A DNA stretch of 64,000 nt from contig CM106586.1 of the NCBI GenBank assembly GCA_048013815.1, positions 4,712,001 to 4,776,000 on the forward strand, in the 5' to 3' direction. This DNA comes from Setoptus koraiensis. Taxonomy: Eukaryota; Arthropoda. Each line of letters starts with the position of its first letter. The first letter of the stretch is position 1. The notes below the pieces were generated by a model that saw only the letters and a list, made by a program, of their open reading frames with translations, made no database searches and was not told the DNA's origin. Positions 1 to 10,928 of the stretch are shown here, in pieces. The position numbers and the translations under genes are program-made.

Positions 1-359
1 AGCGGCCACACAAATTGTTGCGCAACAATTGCACTGTCCACTCGCCGCTGCCATCATCAGCGCCACCGGGTCCAATGGGAGCTCCCAAAGTGAGTGCCAG
101 TCGCGCTTGGGAGCTCCCTCGCTGGCTGAGCCTGAGAAGAAGGTGCTCCCAATTGGTCGAGTCCCACGTGCCCCGCGCGAAGAGCGAGTCAACTTGGCCC
201 GCGCGAAAGTGTCGCCCGACTAAGTGATTGCGAGCCGGCCCGACTTGTCAGTGTTTAGTTACTAACAAGTGCAATTTGTTGCAACGAGTCGCCTACTCGG
301 GCCGCGTTGCCTGAGAATTCTCATTTATTCTTATATTTTATTTTTTATTGCACTACTGC

Positions 360-512
360 TAACGACCACAACAGCCACCACAACCACCGCAACCGCCACA
401 ACAACCGCCACGCTGATGACGCTGACGACGGCGGCCACGACGACGACAACAACGACAACAACAACGACGACGACAACGACGACAACGACGACAACCACGA
501 CAACCACGACAG
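360..512. repeat. ACC/ACG/ACA-type trinucleotide tract
   Basis: An imperfect trinucleotide array built from ACA, ACC and ACG units, read directly. All frames stay open because of the three-base period, giving Thr-rich, Asp/Asn/His-rich or, on the other strand, Val-rich translations. No splice-bounded or ATG-started gene is evident. Confidence 0.8.
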
Positions 513-835
513 TCCATTCAGTGTTGTCAACTTTGTGTGACAGTGAGATTATCCACTCATTGTTGCTGATCCCAGCGCCACTTTGCACTGCCCTCCACTG
601 GCGAGCTAGCCTTGAATGAATATTCCCAACGAGCGCTTAACAAGCCATTATTCGCAGTAGTACAACAGCGAGCCGCTTGCCAAGACCGAAATAAGACACC
701 TTGTCTTTTCAATGTTTTCGTCGCTGTCTTTGTAACTGTTTTATTCTCTGGCTGCTGCTTGCTCGTTGCCATGATCCAGTTCTTTGTCTGTCCTTTGCTG
801 GCTCTGCTCGCCAATCGAGAACGAGTTGCGCCTCG

Positions 836-875
836 ATTGTTGTCGTCGTCGTTGTTGCCGTTGCTGCTGTTGTTT

Positions 876-916
<41 letters not shown>

Positions 917-975
917 GCCGTTGTTGTTGTTGCCGTTGTTGTTGCTGTTGTTGCTGTTGCCGTGTTCGCTGTCGT
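836..975. repeat. TTG/TCG/CTG trinucleotide tract
   Basis: An imperfect (TTG)n tract with TCG, CCG and CTG interruptions. It ends just before a donor-like ACG|GTAAGT at about 992, so it could lie in an untranslated first exon. The frame with an internal ATG at 771 would be a poly-Leu peptide, which I regard as an artefact of the repeat. Confidence 0.8.
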
Positions 976-1134
976 TGTTGTGCTCGCTCAACGGTAAGTG
1001 TATCGTAACATGCAACAACTGAAAAAAGAACTCCGCACAAACACACGCATTCTCGCTTTGTTGGGCATCCTTGATAATTGGCGCACAATTGAGCCAAATG
1101 AGAAATCAAATCAGATCAAATTGGGTCCGATTAT

Positions 1135-1182
1135 GCGATTATTCAATGTCCATTTTCAATCAAATGGACATTGAATAATCGC
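1135..1182. repeat. Perfect 21-bp inverted repeat with 6-nt loop
   Basis: Arms 1135-1155 and 1162-1182 are exact reverse complements, separated by TCAATC. No flanking target-site duplication or coding frame is attached. A stem of this length is far beyond chance for 64 kb. Confidence 0.95.
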
Positions 1183-2204
1183 GTTGCGACCATATCAACG
1201 AGTATGATCACAATTGAATTTGCCATTCATCTGGCTTGTGATAAATGTGCAATGTTGTGCTACAGCGCGTTATGTTGCCTTATTATTATGTTACATTGCA
1301 ATGTCCGTGTCATGACCACCAACGAGTGGCTTGCAGCTAGTTGTTGCATAGATAGTTGCATAAATTAACTGTGCACGTGTTGCACCGTGACCGCAACAAT
1401 TGGTTACATTATTGAATATACTGGTGATATATTGGTGATACATTAAACGGATAATACCTGCCACCAATGTAACAAGCTGCAAGCACAAATTGCAGTTAAC
1501 TGCATTTCGACTGCACAGATAGTAATTTTGACATTTTATCGCTAGATGTCTGATAGATATCTGATTTATTTGTTGGTCGTGTGCCATTTGGGATTGGGTC
1601 GCCATTGTCATTATCGGCCGGTGCCAGTGCTCTTCCTAGTGGCCCCATCTGTGACCGAAGCGACGCACAATCAATTATCAACATCGATTCGATTAACATC
1701 GTTCGATCGCAACGGGGGCCCCGTTGCGATAACACAATAATCGCGTATAATAATTGTAATTGCAATGATATGTTGCCACTCATATTATACATTATTGTAT
1801 ATTAGGGCTGATAAGGCTCACAAGCCATTACCAAATTGTCCAAATTGAGACCATGATCAATGTTGTAATCGATGGCACGATCAATGTTGCAGTCAATGGC
1901 ATGATTGGCCACAACATTGTTCGTCAGTGCGGTCACCGTTACCTAAAACGCTCATTGTTTTGCTTATCTTCGCTCACCTTGTCTGATACTGGCCTGGCCA
2001 ATGTGTGGCTCATCACTGCATACACTAGTTGTGCGACGATGATGTAACGGATGACGCAACTATCCACTAAATATCCACTAACAATTGATTATTATCACGG
2101 TTGCATGACAATTTAATTAATTTAATTTCAATTTTTAATTTTTAATTTTTAGTGCGACTGGCCGGCCAACTGACCAACCGAGCGCAGCAGTTACATACAT
2201 TGCG

Positions 2205-2431
2205 CACTTGCACTCATGTAGCAAGCGAGTAATGTTGACCACTGTAATGTGTATTATGTAACATTGTTGTTGTTGCCGACTAACGGTCAATTTGCATACA
2301 ATCAACTTGCGCAACCTGTCCGCTTTGGCCTGTGCAATGACAATGCAACATGCATTAGTAGATATTAGCAGATCAGATCAGCGCAGATCAGCGCAGATTA
2401 GATCAATGACCGTGAACGGCGGCATCAATCT
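2205..2431. repeat. Local duplication, copy A
   Basis: This segment is closely similar, in the same orientation, to 3232-3552. Shared landmarks in the same order are AATGTTGACCA, GTAATGTGTATTATGTAACA, GGTCAATTTGCATACAATCA, TCCGCTTTGGCCTGTGCAAT, a GATCAGATCAGCGCAGAT block and GATGACCGTGAACGGC-like sequence. The two copies start about 1.03 kb apart. No ORF is conserved between them. Confidence 0.85.
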
Positions 2432-3231
2432 GGCGCCAACTCGCTCGCTTGCCAGATATCATCTGACAGATAGAGATGTTGCCCTCGCCAGTCGCTTGCT
2501 GGCTTGAGCTGGCCAGTCGGCAAGCTAGCGGCCAGTCTGCGAGCTAGTGGCCAGTTCGTTCAAATGAGTTGGCCAAGTCTCAATAAGCCGAGAGAGATGG
2601 CAAACGATGTCGAAAAGAGTTGCCCACTTGTTGATGTTGCTGCCCAAAGCCCGAAACTCTCTCTCCAAAGCGATTGGGTATTGCTATGGGGCACCGGCAT
2701 TATTTGCAAACAAGCCGCAATGCGGCTCAACTGTATCTCGTAGTTGAGACCGTCAGGAAAAGGCCGCGTTTGTTCGTGCTGGCCTCCAGTGAAACGCCAA
2801 TTTGACATTGATCATTTGATCAATTTGACATATTCTTCTTTATTTTCTTCCGTCGCTTGGATGTCTGTTCCACCAGAATTCAATTGGCGGCCTCTAAACT
2901 GTCCTAAAACTGTTCAAAGTCGACTGCCAATTGTAGTTCGGGGCCGCACCCTTCAATGGGACACGGTCTTGGGCTTCATGGGGCCAGCTCATATCGGGGT
3001 TCATTTCAATTTCGGACACTTCCTGTCACGCAGAGGCTCCACGTTATTCTAGGTATTGATGGCACTTGTGCAAGAACAAGATATTTCCCATTAATTGAGC
3101 ATCATGCCGACAGGATACAAAAACCTCTGGCGGCTGGCTTGGCCGCGTGGCTGAGATTGGCGCAATTTTGGCCACAATGTTAAGCTTGTTTAGCTTGCCA
3201 AGCAACTGACCAGCTGAAGTGAGCAGCATTG

Positions 3232-3552
3232 CACACTCGTACTCATGTATCATGGGCAATGTTGACCAATGTAATGTGTATTATGTAACATTGTTGTTGT
3301 TGTCGGCTGGCGGTCAATTTGCATACAATCAACTTGCGCAACTTGTCCGCTTTGGCCTGTGCAATGACAGTGCATTAGCAGATCAGATCAGCGCAGATCT
3401 GAGCGGATTCGAGCGGATTCGAGCGAAATTGAGCGAATTTGGGCGAATTTAGGAGAATTTGAGCGAATTTGGGAGAATTTGAGCGAATTTGGGCGAATTT
3501 GAGTAGATCAGAGCAGATCGGATCGATGACCGTGAACGGCAGCATCAATTTA
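3232..3552. repeat. Local duplication, copy B, expanded by a 12-bp array
   Basis: Second copy of the segment at 2205-2431. It differs mainly by an inserted array of 12-bp units (GAGCGAATTTGG and variants) at 3401-3512, which splits the GATCAG block. The array therefore expanded after the duplication, or was lost from copy A. Confidence 0.85.
3401..3512. repeat. 12-bp minisatellite (GAGCGAATTTGG-like)
   Basis: About nine tandem units, beginning as GAGCGGATTC (10 bp) and settling into 12-bp GAGCGAATTTGG/GAGAATTTGAGC variants. It lies inside copy B of the local duplication. Confidence 0.85.
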
Positions 3553-4310
3553 GTTGTTAATGTTGTTGCCTGGAGCCTGAAATTTCTCATTGGCTCAAAC
3601 GGGCGAGAATTGGCAGCCGAGTTGGGTCGCTCTCGGTCGGTTGTTGCGTTCGCGTCTCCTGTTCGTGAGCGAGCGCGCTGGCCCAATGGCAACAGCAACA
3701 ACAACAGCAGCAACAACAGCAGCAACAGCAGCAACAACAACATCAACTGGTGATGTTGTTGTTGCACTTTCGCTGCCCGCCAGTTGCCGTAACAACAACA
3801 ATGGCGATTTCAGCAGGTGAGTGTTTCGAAATTGGAATTGATCGATTAGTTGCGCGCGCGCGCGCACAAACACCAGTTAATGATTAATAATATCTATCCA
3901 TCTTTGCCGTGTCTCACCTAGCTCGCCGGCTCGCACACACACACACTCTGTTGGCGCAAGGCATACCGTTACACACACGCTCACTGGCCAGTCGACGATC
4001 GATTGCGCCCTGCGACTGGCACACTGTGAGCCCGTCCGACGGCCGGCTAAGCCGGACAGTGAGCTGTCGCTCGTTGGCGCGCTCGTCGGGTTGCCGGCAC
4101 AGAACGCGGCCCGTTGCGTCCGCTAACCAGCCGCCGACACTGTCAAGCGCGCGACCGTCGGGCGAGCCGACGGGCTCGCGCGACCCAGCGACAGCGACAC
4201 GAATTTGGCAAGCTCCGCCCTGGAAGCGCGCAAGCGAACGAGCCAAAGTCAAGTTGTGGCGGCTGCGGCTCGCGCAACAACGCGACACGCACTGGCTGAA
4301 GGTGGCGGCC

Positions 4311-4382
4311 AGCGCGGCTAGTTGTAGTCGGGCCAGCGCGGCTAGCTGTAGACGGGCCAACGCGGCTAGTTGTAAACGGGCC
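4311..4382 (+). repeat. Three 24-bp direct repeats just upstream of a TATA box
   Basis: Exactly three head-to-tail 24-bp units (4311-4334, 4335-4358, 4359-4382) sharing GCGGCTAG.TGTA..CGGGCC, followed by a degenerate partial unit that runs into the TATA box at 4411. The position, about 30 to 100 bp upstream of the box, suggests a multimerised proximal promoter element. That role is inference. Confidence 0.85.
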
Positions 4383-4410
4383 AGCAGCGCGGCTTGCGGC
4401 GCCCGACGGG

Positions 4411-4418
4411 TATAAAAG
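4411..4418 (+). promoter_or_regulatory. TATA box of the cuticle protein gene
   Basis: TATAAAAG in a GC-rich context, about 235 bp upstream of the ATG at 4646. With the usual 25-30 bp spacing, transcription would start near 4440-4447, within ACAGCAACAGTCAAG. The 5' untranslated region would then be about 200 nt and contain AATTA and CAG/CAA tracts. Confidence 0.75.
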
Positions 4419-4645
4419 GGCGCCACTAATGGCGAGACAGCAACAGTCAAGCACAAGCGACCAGTAGTGATACAAGCCAGAGATTAGTCGTCGAGATCAA
4501 CGCGCAACCAGCAAATCGCAACACAGTGAGAACCAATCAATCGACCAATCAGCTAATTAATTAATTAAATAATTAATAAATTAACAGCAGCAGCAGCAAC
4601 AATCAACAGCAAGCACACAACAGCAGCAATAGCAGCAGCAGCAAA

Positions 4646-5828
4646 ATGTACGCCGCCGTCAAATTGATCCTAATTATTTCGTCCAGCGTGGCCTTGGTAT
4701 CATGCAGTTACTTGCCCGCAGCGCCCGCCGTTGCCGTACCGGCGGCCATATCAACCGGTGTGAGTGCCCAAACAAGAAGCCAAGACAGTTTAGGTAACTA
4801 CAGATTTGCCTATGACATCGTCGACCACTTGGGGGCGCGCAACGGGCGCAGCGAATCCGGCGACGCTCTCGGAAACAAGGTGGGCAGCTACTCCATTGCC
4901 GACATTGACGGGCGCGTCCGTCGCGTAGACTACGTCGCCGACGACTACGGTTTCCGCGCCTCAATCCAAACAAACGAACAGGGAACCGCCCCGTCGAACA
5001 CCGGCGGAGCCTCCTACAGCCCCCCGTTGGTGGCCGCGGCACCCGTCGCCATTGCCGGTAAGTACTCCCACACTCGCTCACTGCGAGCAAAATCTCAATC
5101 TGACTGTCGCAATCTGACCGCCGCAATCTGACCGGCGCGTCGACGCCCACTGTCGCGGCCGAAATGGGCCCGGCGCCGCGGCTCAACGGGCCGCCGCTTG
5201 TGTCGGCCCGTCTCGTCTCACCTGTTGATTCGCGAGCAGCGGCGGACAGTTGCGCGGCTAATCATGCGCGGACAGAGCACGCGATGCGCGCCCCTCAATC
5301 AGTGATCAATTGACCACTTGAATGATCACTAATTAAGGGGCGCGACGCTGGCGCGATCAGTGCGCGTAATCGCACAAACGAGCCAGTGTCGAAATGACAA
5401 GGCGAGTTTTATCCGTTCAGTACACGGGCACAACCAGCTAAACCCAAACCCTGTATGTTCTTCTATTCCAACTCGCACGACTCGATTGACTCGCACGACT
5501 CGATTGACTCGATCGACTCGATGATTCGGTTGATTCGACTGAATTGAACAACCCGACACGACACAACAAAACTGAATCAATGATGAACCAAACAATGATT
5601 TGAAATGGCCAATTTGAACGCACCATCACATGAAATAAAATAAATAAAAACAAACCGAAACGATTTGATTTGCGCGCCTGAATTACACCCGCACCGTTAG
5701 CACCCGCAGCGTACCCAGCTCTGGCCGCACCAGCACCCGCCATCATCGACTCAATGGCAAAACTATTGGCGCCCGGAGTGCCCGCGTACGGAGCGTCGCC
5801 TCTTTACGGTTACGCAAGGAAGGCCTAA
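4646..5828 (+). CDS. Cuticle protein with Rebers-Riddiford chitin-binding domain (two exons)
   Basis: Structural protein of the exoskeleton, secreted by epidermis and binding chitin. Coding exons are 4646-5057 and 5701-5828. The donor is GCCG|GTAAGT and the acceptor CCGTTAG|CA; the junction restores an Ala codon (G+CA) and the frame runs to TAA at 5826-5828, giving 179 residues. Residues 1-20 are a signal peptide (MYAAVKLILIISSSVALVSC). Residues about 51-113 match the extended RR consensus: NYRFAYDI, then ESGD, GSYSIADIDGR, VDYVADDYGFRA and TNEQGTAPS. The TNE.GT ending is typical of arachnid cuticle proteins. Both ends are Ala/Pro/Tyr-rich, with an APAAYPALAAPAPA stretch after the intron. The length is normal for the family. 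A TATA box lies at 4411 and AATAAA follows 61 nt after the stop. Confidence 0.93.
5287..5344. repeat. Compound inverted repeat inside the cuticle gene intron
   Basis: The outer arms 5287-5295 and 5336-5344 (9 bp, CGCGCCCCT and its complement) and inner arms 5301-5308 and 5323-5330 (8 bp, AGTGATCA and its complement) are exact. They are separated by matching 5-nt internal loops and a 14-nt terminal loop. Confidence 0.9.
5468..5555. repeat. CGACTCGATTGACT-type short tandem array
   Basis: Degenerate repeats of ACTCG/GACTCGATTG units within the cuticle gene intron. Confidence 0.75.
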
Positions 5829-5889
5829 GTTGTTGTGCTGCCTAGACAGCGTTGTCAGCTAGACAGACAGTGTAGCAAACGCATTGCCA

Positions 5890-5895
5890 AATAAA
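5890..5895 (+). terminator. Polyadenylation signal of the cuticle gene
   Basis: AATAAA, 61 nt after the TAA stop of the cuticle protein gene, on the coding strand and at a usual distance. Confidence 0.6.
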
Positions 5896-7550
5896 CCCAC
5901 TATTCACACAACGACGACACACGACACGCCACGACACGACACAACACGACAAATGGACAACACATATGGAGCACATTGCGCAACAGCATTCATTCACAGT
6001 ATCAGTATCAGTATGATGATGATGATGATGATGACGTAACAAGCTAAGTTAAGAGGGATTATCCAGTTGAGTGATACGCATGCATTATAATTATAACTGT
6101 TTAGCATGATTGCATGAATCGCTAATCGACGGCAATCACTGCAACGTGTGGCTATAATGCGAGATGCGGCATGTGGCCCGCTCATCATGTAGGCCATTGT
6201 TGTAAGATCGTGTGTAAAATATGTCCGATGTATATGTATTAAACAAAACATTTTTTCTTTTTTCAACTATTAAATATGGAACTTTATTGCCCAACTAATT
6301 TATCATACCAAGCATACATTATTATTACTCTGTTGTGGCAACCTCTAAAATTCGTTAATTGTTGCATCAATTGATTGATTAATTAATTAATTATTATGGC
6401 GCAAACTGGCAACTTGTCGCTCTCAATATTTTGCTCGATCTGCAAACGATCGCCACTCGTCCAACGGCAACCTGTTGCCAACGCAGTGGACAGCGAGCGG
6501 AAACACTCACAAAAATGTTGCCAAACAGCGGCCAACTGTCCAGCCAACAGCACACAATCGATACAATTATTAACTGTGCTATTAACTGCTCAACTCGTCA
6601 CTTACATAACATCTCTTATAACATCTGCCAAATCACTGCCAAATTGTTATTATTTTGCATTTGTTGGACTGCTCTCTATTTTGGCGACCAGCAAACCGGA
6701 CGCTGGCCCGTTCACCTGTTGCCAGGCTCGCACTTGCGTCAGCCAATTTCCTGTTCGCTGAGCTGACAATGAGTGAGCGAGCAATCAGTCGGTCGCATCA
6801 GCACCGACACAACACACAAACTCTTGCCTGGGTATAGAGATCGAGTTGTTCTGTCACGATTATTCTGTATAATAATGATGTGAATGATGAATCGGCCAAC
6901 ATTCAATCGATCCATTCAAATCAAATTGATTAAATCACATTATCCGCTGGCTGCCTCAATCTGAAGCCAGCGAATAAACAGGCCGCAGCCAGATCAAATT
7001 GAGCCATCCATTGCCGTCCATATACAGTGAGCGAGCCACGCCAATGGGTGCCTACGTTGCGAGCTCAGGTGTCTAAATGATGGGGCCACTGGCTAACTTT
7101 GTCAGTTGACTGCTGGCACAAACACAACACAAACAAAATCCCCGGGGCTACTGAAAGTCACTCTCACACTCCCGTCGCAGCGAAAACAACAAAACATCCG
7201 CCGATCCGCCGATCCGCAACTTGCGCTCTTTTAATTGTTGATTGTGTTAATTGTTTGCCACTGACAGTGGCGCAATAATCATAATTGTTTTACCTGTCAC
7301 CTGTCGCCTGCTACCTGTTACCTGTTATCTATGTTTAACTGTTTGGGGTAATGTGATGATTACATAACGTATGTGCATTTGCATATTGTTGCGCCAACAA
7401 ATCTAACTGTTTCACACAATTCTGACAGTAGCCCGACAATCAATTGTGAGTTTGGTGTTTCTGTCCAGAGGCTCACGCTTGCCGGCAGCATCTTTGTCTT
7501 TGTTGCAATTCGGTTTATTTTTGGTCATTATTGCTCTTATTTGTCATGAC

Positions 7551-7551
<1 letters not shown>

Positions 7552-7584
<33 letters not shown>
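7552..7584. repeat. (CA)n microsatellite
   Basis: About 16 uninterrupted CA units. Confidence 0.95.
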
Positions 7585-7585
<1 letters not shown>

Positions 7586-7987
7586 CGACAATCACATAAC
7601 ATAATAACACAATGAACGCAACACGATGACGCAATAGCGCCGCGATACTTGCCTGCGTCGCTTCCGGCATTTAATTGTTTCACATCGTGCATCACACACA
7701 CACTCATGCAAAGTTACGCAAGTTGTATAGTGTAAGTGCTGTTAGTTGGTTGCGCAACATACAACTGAAACAAGTGCAAGTTAATTGTTAACAGTTGTAT
7801 ACGCTTGGTGGCCGTAATAGAAGCCTAACAGTTGTAAGTTCAAGGTGTCAATATACTATCATTATTTATATTTATATACGTGCTCATGCGCGCCCCTTCT
7901 TATCAGTTACTGACCGTCGCTCGGCCAGTGGAGCAGTTGTGACTGTAACGGTATCAAGAGCAGATATGATTGAGACATTAATGCATG

Positions 7988-8071
7988 TTGTTGTTGCTGT
8001 TGTAGTTGTTGTTGTAGTTGTCGTTGTTGTTGTTGTTGTTGTTGCTGTTGTTGCTGTCGGTGCCAGCAGAC

Positions 8072-8119
<48 letters not shown>

Positions 8120-8275
8120 CAACAACGGGGCAAAATTAATGCATCCGCAAGCCATAATTAATTTGCAAGCGCTAATAAACAACTCATAACAACAACAACA
8201 ACACAAAAACACAGCAGCAACAACAACAACAACACAACGACAACACAACAACAACAACAACAACGGCAACAACAA
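7988..8275. repeat. Opposed TTG and CAA trinucleotide tracts
   Basis: A (TTG/CTG)n tract at about 7988-8055 is followed after about 15 nt by (CAA/CAG)n tracts at about 8070-8120 and 8188-8275. Because TTG and CAA are complementary, the block can fold back on itself over several tens of bases. The apparent ORFs here are poly-Val, poly-Leu, poly-Gln and poly-Cys shadows. Confidence 0.8.
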
Positions 8276-9228
8276 CATGTGATGCAATATAAATCGCTTA
8301 CAATATAAAAATATTTGTATTACACATGCGTACAGTATAACAAGCTGGTTGCATTTACAATTGTTATACACAAACACAAACAGAGATTGTTGTAGTGCAC
8401 AGAGACAGGTAATAATAATAAAGTTGCTGCAATATAACTGGCCATCGGATGATAACAGCAAACACTTGTTGTTGTTGGGCTTGATAGTGGCGTTAGGCGC
8501 CTTTGTCGTTTGTTGCATTGAGTTGCCATGAGCGAGATTACGTTTAATTGCGTCATCATTATCGTCCTTTTGTCGTTAATTTGTTTGTGTTCATGCTATG
8601 TTATCTATCTATTAAACGGACAAACACACTTTTTGCTGTACAAGTAGTTACACTTGTGTGCACGATCATAGTTTTAGTGCCATCAACTGACTTGTGAGAC
8701 CATTAGCGCACAACTGTCGATATCAACAATGGCAATGGCATTGACGCAATCAAAACGCATTGACAGAGATAGGAAATTCATTAATCCGGCTGCCAGTCGT
8801 TGTTGCCATTGGTCAACAACGACGACGACGACAACAACAACACAAACACACGGCAGCAGCAACAACGACGACGACAACAACGACGACAGCCGCTCGGGCC
8901 ATCGGATAGATCCAATTAGCCGGTCTTGGCTTTATGCAAAGTGTCAGGTTCATAGGTCACGACAATGAAAACGCTGACCACTTAGCTTACAAACGAGCCC
9001 GTCGCCCTGTTTGTGTCGCTCGATCGGTTTATCGGCTATCTAACAGATTGATTTCGCTAATGAATCAGCACGCAATTGAGCGGGCCAATTGAACGACAGA
9101 CGGGTCAGCAGCGCCGTTATTTGGTTTGTTGGTAGATTTGTTTGTTATTCGTTGCCAATTTGCGCTGTTTGCACTTGTTGGCCGACAGTTGGCAGCCTGC
9201 CGGACAGCCCTACTTTGGTTATTCGCTT

Positions 9229-9355
9229 TCGTTATATTCACGTTATGTTCACGTCTTATCCACGTCACATTCGCGTAATATCAGCGTCACATTCGCGTAA
9301 TATCAGCGTCACATTCACGTTATATCAGCGTCATATTCACGTCATATTGGCGTCG
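9229..9355. repeat. 22-bp minisatellite (CACATTCGCGTAATATCAGCGT)
   Basis: Three to four good 22-bp units with more degenerate ACGTTATATTC flanks. Confidence 0.8.
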
Positions 9356-9554
9356 TTTCATGGGCACTATCAGCTTGATTCCATGCGACCCAGTCGCTCA
9401 AAAGGCCGCCTCGGGTTCTCAGGCGAGCTGCCAGCCAACAAACAAATTAGATGACGTTTAGCTGGCACATCTGACACGCTGCCAACAGCTGAGCAATGAC
9501 AGCGCTGTTTCAATTGTTAGCAATGGGGCAGCCCATGAAATAAACATACGACCA

Positions 9555-9582
9555 ACAACAGCAGCAACAGCAGCAGCAGCAG

Positions 9583-9616
<34 letters not shown>

Positions 9617-9655
9617 AACGACAACAACAACAACAACGACAACAACAACAACAGG
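9555..9655. repeat. CAA/CAG trinucleotide tract
   Basis: Imperfect (CAACAG)n and (CAA)n with CGA interruptions, with no ATG-started gene across it. Confidence 0.85.
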
Positions 9656-10473
9656 TAGCTTATTATTGCAGTGCAGATATTACCGTTATTAATAATAATA
9701 CGCGCCGATTGTTATTAATAAATGCTGGCCAGGCAACTAGCCGCCGCTGAATTACACGCTGAGTGTTTGTGTGATTAATCCGCAATGATAGTTATTATCT
9801 AATAGCTGGCAATGATAGATGGATAAACTATTATAAATTAAGCGGCGGCGGCGGCGGCGCCAGTGCGTGCGCAACCCAACCAGTGCGTGTGTTACGTAAT
9901 ACTAATTCCATCAAGTGGCGCATAGGTGAGTAAGCTGGCCAAAGTTAAACAATTGACCGATTATAGTTCATTGTCACAATAAAAACAACAACAACAGCGG
10001 CAACAACAACAACAACAACAACAACAGCGCCAACCACAGCCGAAATAGCGATCGTCTCGCGGGCGATCGTCAGGGCCAGCGTCGGTAGAGCGCCCGAACA
10101 AGCAACAATAGTAATAAGTAATAAGCAACAAGCATTTAATATTGCATTAAATACAACAGTCTTGCCAACCTTGCTCGCTGTTGCGTAATATCTCTGGATC
10201 TGCGATATCTCTATTGGCTGGCTGGCTGGCTGGCATCTGCTGTGAAGCGGACAGTTTGACTTGTGAGTGGCAAGTAGCGAGTTTAATTTAAACTACAGGC
10301 ACAGGTAGCGCCAGATAGAGGCAGGTAGTGGCGGGTAGTGGCGGGTATCGGCGGGTATCGGCAGGTAGCGAGCGTCTCGAGCGGCGATAGTGACAGGCGT
10401 CAGTCGGATCAATCAGATGCGCACGCGCTCGCTCGATCGCATTTAAATAAAAATAAAAACACAATTGTTGTTG

Positions 10474-10737
10474 ATGCTGTTGTTGGCCTCTATTTGTTGT
10501 GACTACTTGGCGCTTGTGTTGTGCTATCTCACAAGTGGCCAGTCACAAGTGGCCAGTCACAGCCAGCGACAGTTAGCTAGCGAGTTTGTAAACAAGTTCG
10601 TGATTCAACAGGTCGCAAACAAACAATCGGCACCCGACGATGCACCTGTTGCTCACTTGCTCGATTGTTTGGCCACCACCAATCACAGCATATCCGCCGC
10701 TTGGCGGCCACCTGTTGACGCAACTATGCACCACTGA
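10474..10737 (+). CDS. Possible small secreted protein (87 aa), doubtful
   Basis: An unspliced ATG-to-TGA frame. The first 24 residues (MLLLASICCDYLALVLCYLTSG) look like a signal peptide, followed by a mostly hydrophilic stretch (LASEFVNKFVIQQVANKQSA) and a C-terminal HLLDCLATT..SISAAWRPP segment. I recognise no family and see no dibasic cleavage sites of a neuropeptide precursor. A run of AAATAAAAAT precedes the start and there is no TATA box. Hydrophobic N-termini arise easily by chance in this TTG-rich genome, so this may not be a gene. Confidence 0.22.
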   Translation: MLLLASICCDYLALVLCYLTSGQSQVASHSQRQLASEFVNKFVIQQVANKQSAPDDAPVAHLLDCLATTNHSISAAWRPPVDATMHH

Positions 10738-10890
10738 CCACCACAGGTTGCCAAGTCAGTTGGTGGTGCAAATGTAACAACAATGCTCAACAACCATTAA
10801 CTGTTGTTGTTGTTGTTGTTGTTGTTGTTGCTGTTGCTGTGCACTGTTTGCCACTGTGCGCAACAGCGACACAACAATGCAAACAATTGA

Positions 10891-10928
10891 ATGGTCAGTG
10901 GTCAACAAGTGTGCTGACCACTGACCAT
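10891..10928. repeat. 14-bp perfect inverted repeat, 10-nt loop
   Basis: Arms 10891-10904 (ATGGTCAGTGGTCA) and 10915-10928 are exact reverse complements. Confidence 0.95.

Larger units (their letters stand above)
1..4300. other. Repeat-rich spacer upstream of the cuticle gene
   Basis: I see no convincing gene here. The stretch holds an ACC/ACG-type trinucleotide tract (about 360-512), a TTG/GTT tract (about 836-975), a 21-bp hairpin (1135-1182), a short hairpin (1706-1730), a local direct duplication (2205-2431 and 3232-3552), a 12-bp array (3401-3512), and a CAA/CAG tract (about 3690-3745). The long open frames over the trinucleotide tracts encode only poly-Thr, poly-Val, poly-Leu, poly-Gln or poly-Cys depending on frame and lack ATG starts. 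Donor-like sites occur at 992 (ACG|GTAAGT) and 3822 (CAG|GTGAGT). They could end untranslated or very short first exons, but I cannot connect them to anything. Confidence 0.6.
5058..5700 (+). other. Intron of the cuticle protein gene
   Basis: 643-bp GT-AG intron, phase 1, bounded by GTAAGT and CGTTAG. It contains a compound stem-loop (5287-5344) and a CGACTCGATTGACTCG-type array (5468-5555). It carries no recognisable coding sequence. Confidence 0.85.
5900..10470. other. Spacer without a supported gene
   Basis: The region contains a (CA)n tract (7552-7584), opposed TTG and CAA tracts (7988-8275), a 22-bp array (9229-9355), CAA/CAG tracts (9555-9655 and about 9985-10030) and a (GCG)n run near 9841-9860. 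An ATG-started 121-codon frame at 6396-6761 has no domain, splice support or persuasive codon usage, so I do not call it. Confidence 0.6.

Noticed and set aside
269..1022. Long Thr-rich, Val-rich, Leu-rich and Asn-rich frames
   Set aside because: They are translations of trinucleotide repeats, open in several frames at once, and most lack an ATG.
3686..3821. ATG frame rich in Ala and Thr ending at a CAG|GTGAGT donor, as a possible first exon
   Set aside because: The peptide is mostly repeat-encoded and no phase-matching downstream exon was found. The adjacent cuticle gene has its own promoter and start.
3909..4456. 168- and 180-codon frames on both strands over the promoter region
   Set aside because: They overlap the 24-bp promoter repeats and the TATA box, and their starts are weak. 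They are GC-rich shadow frames.
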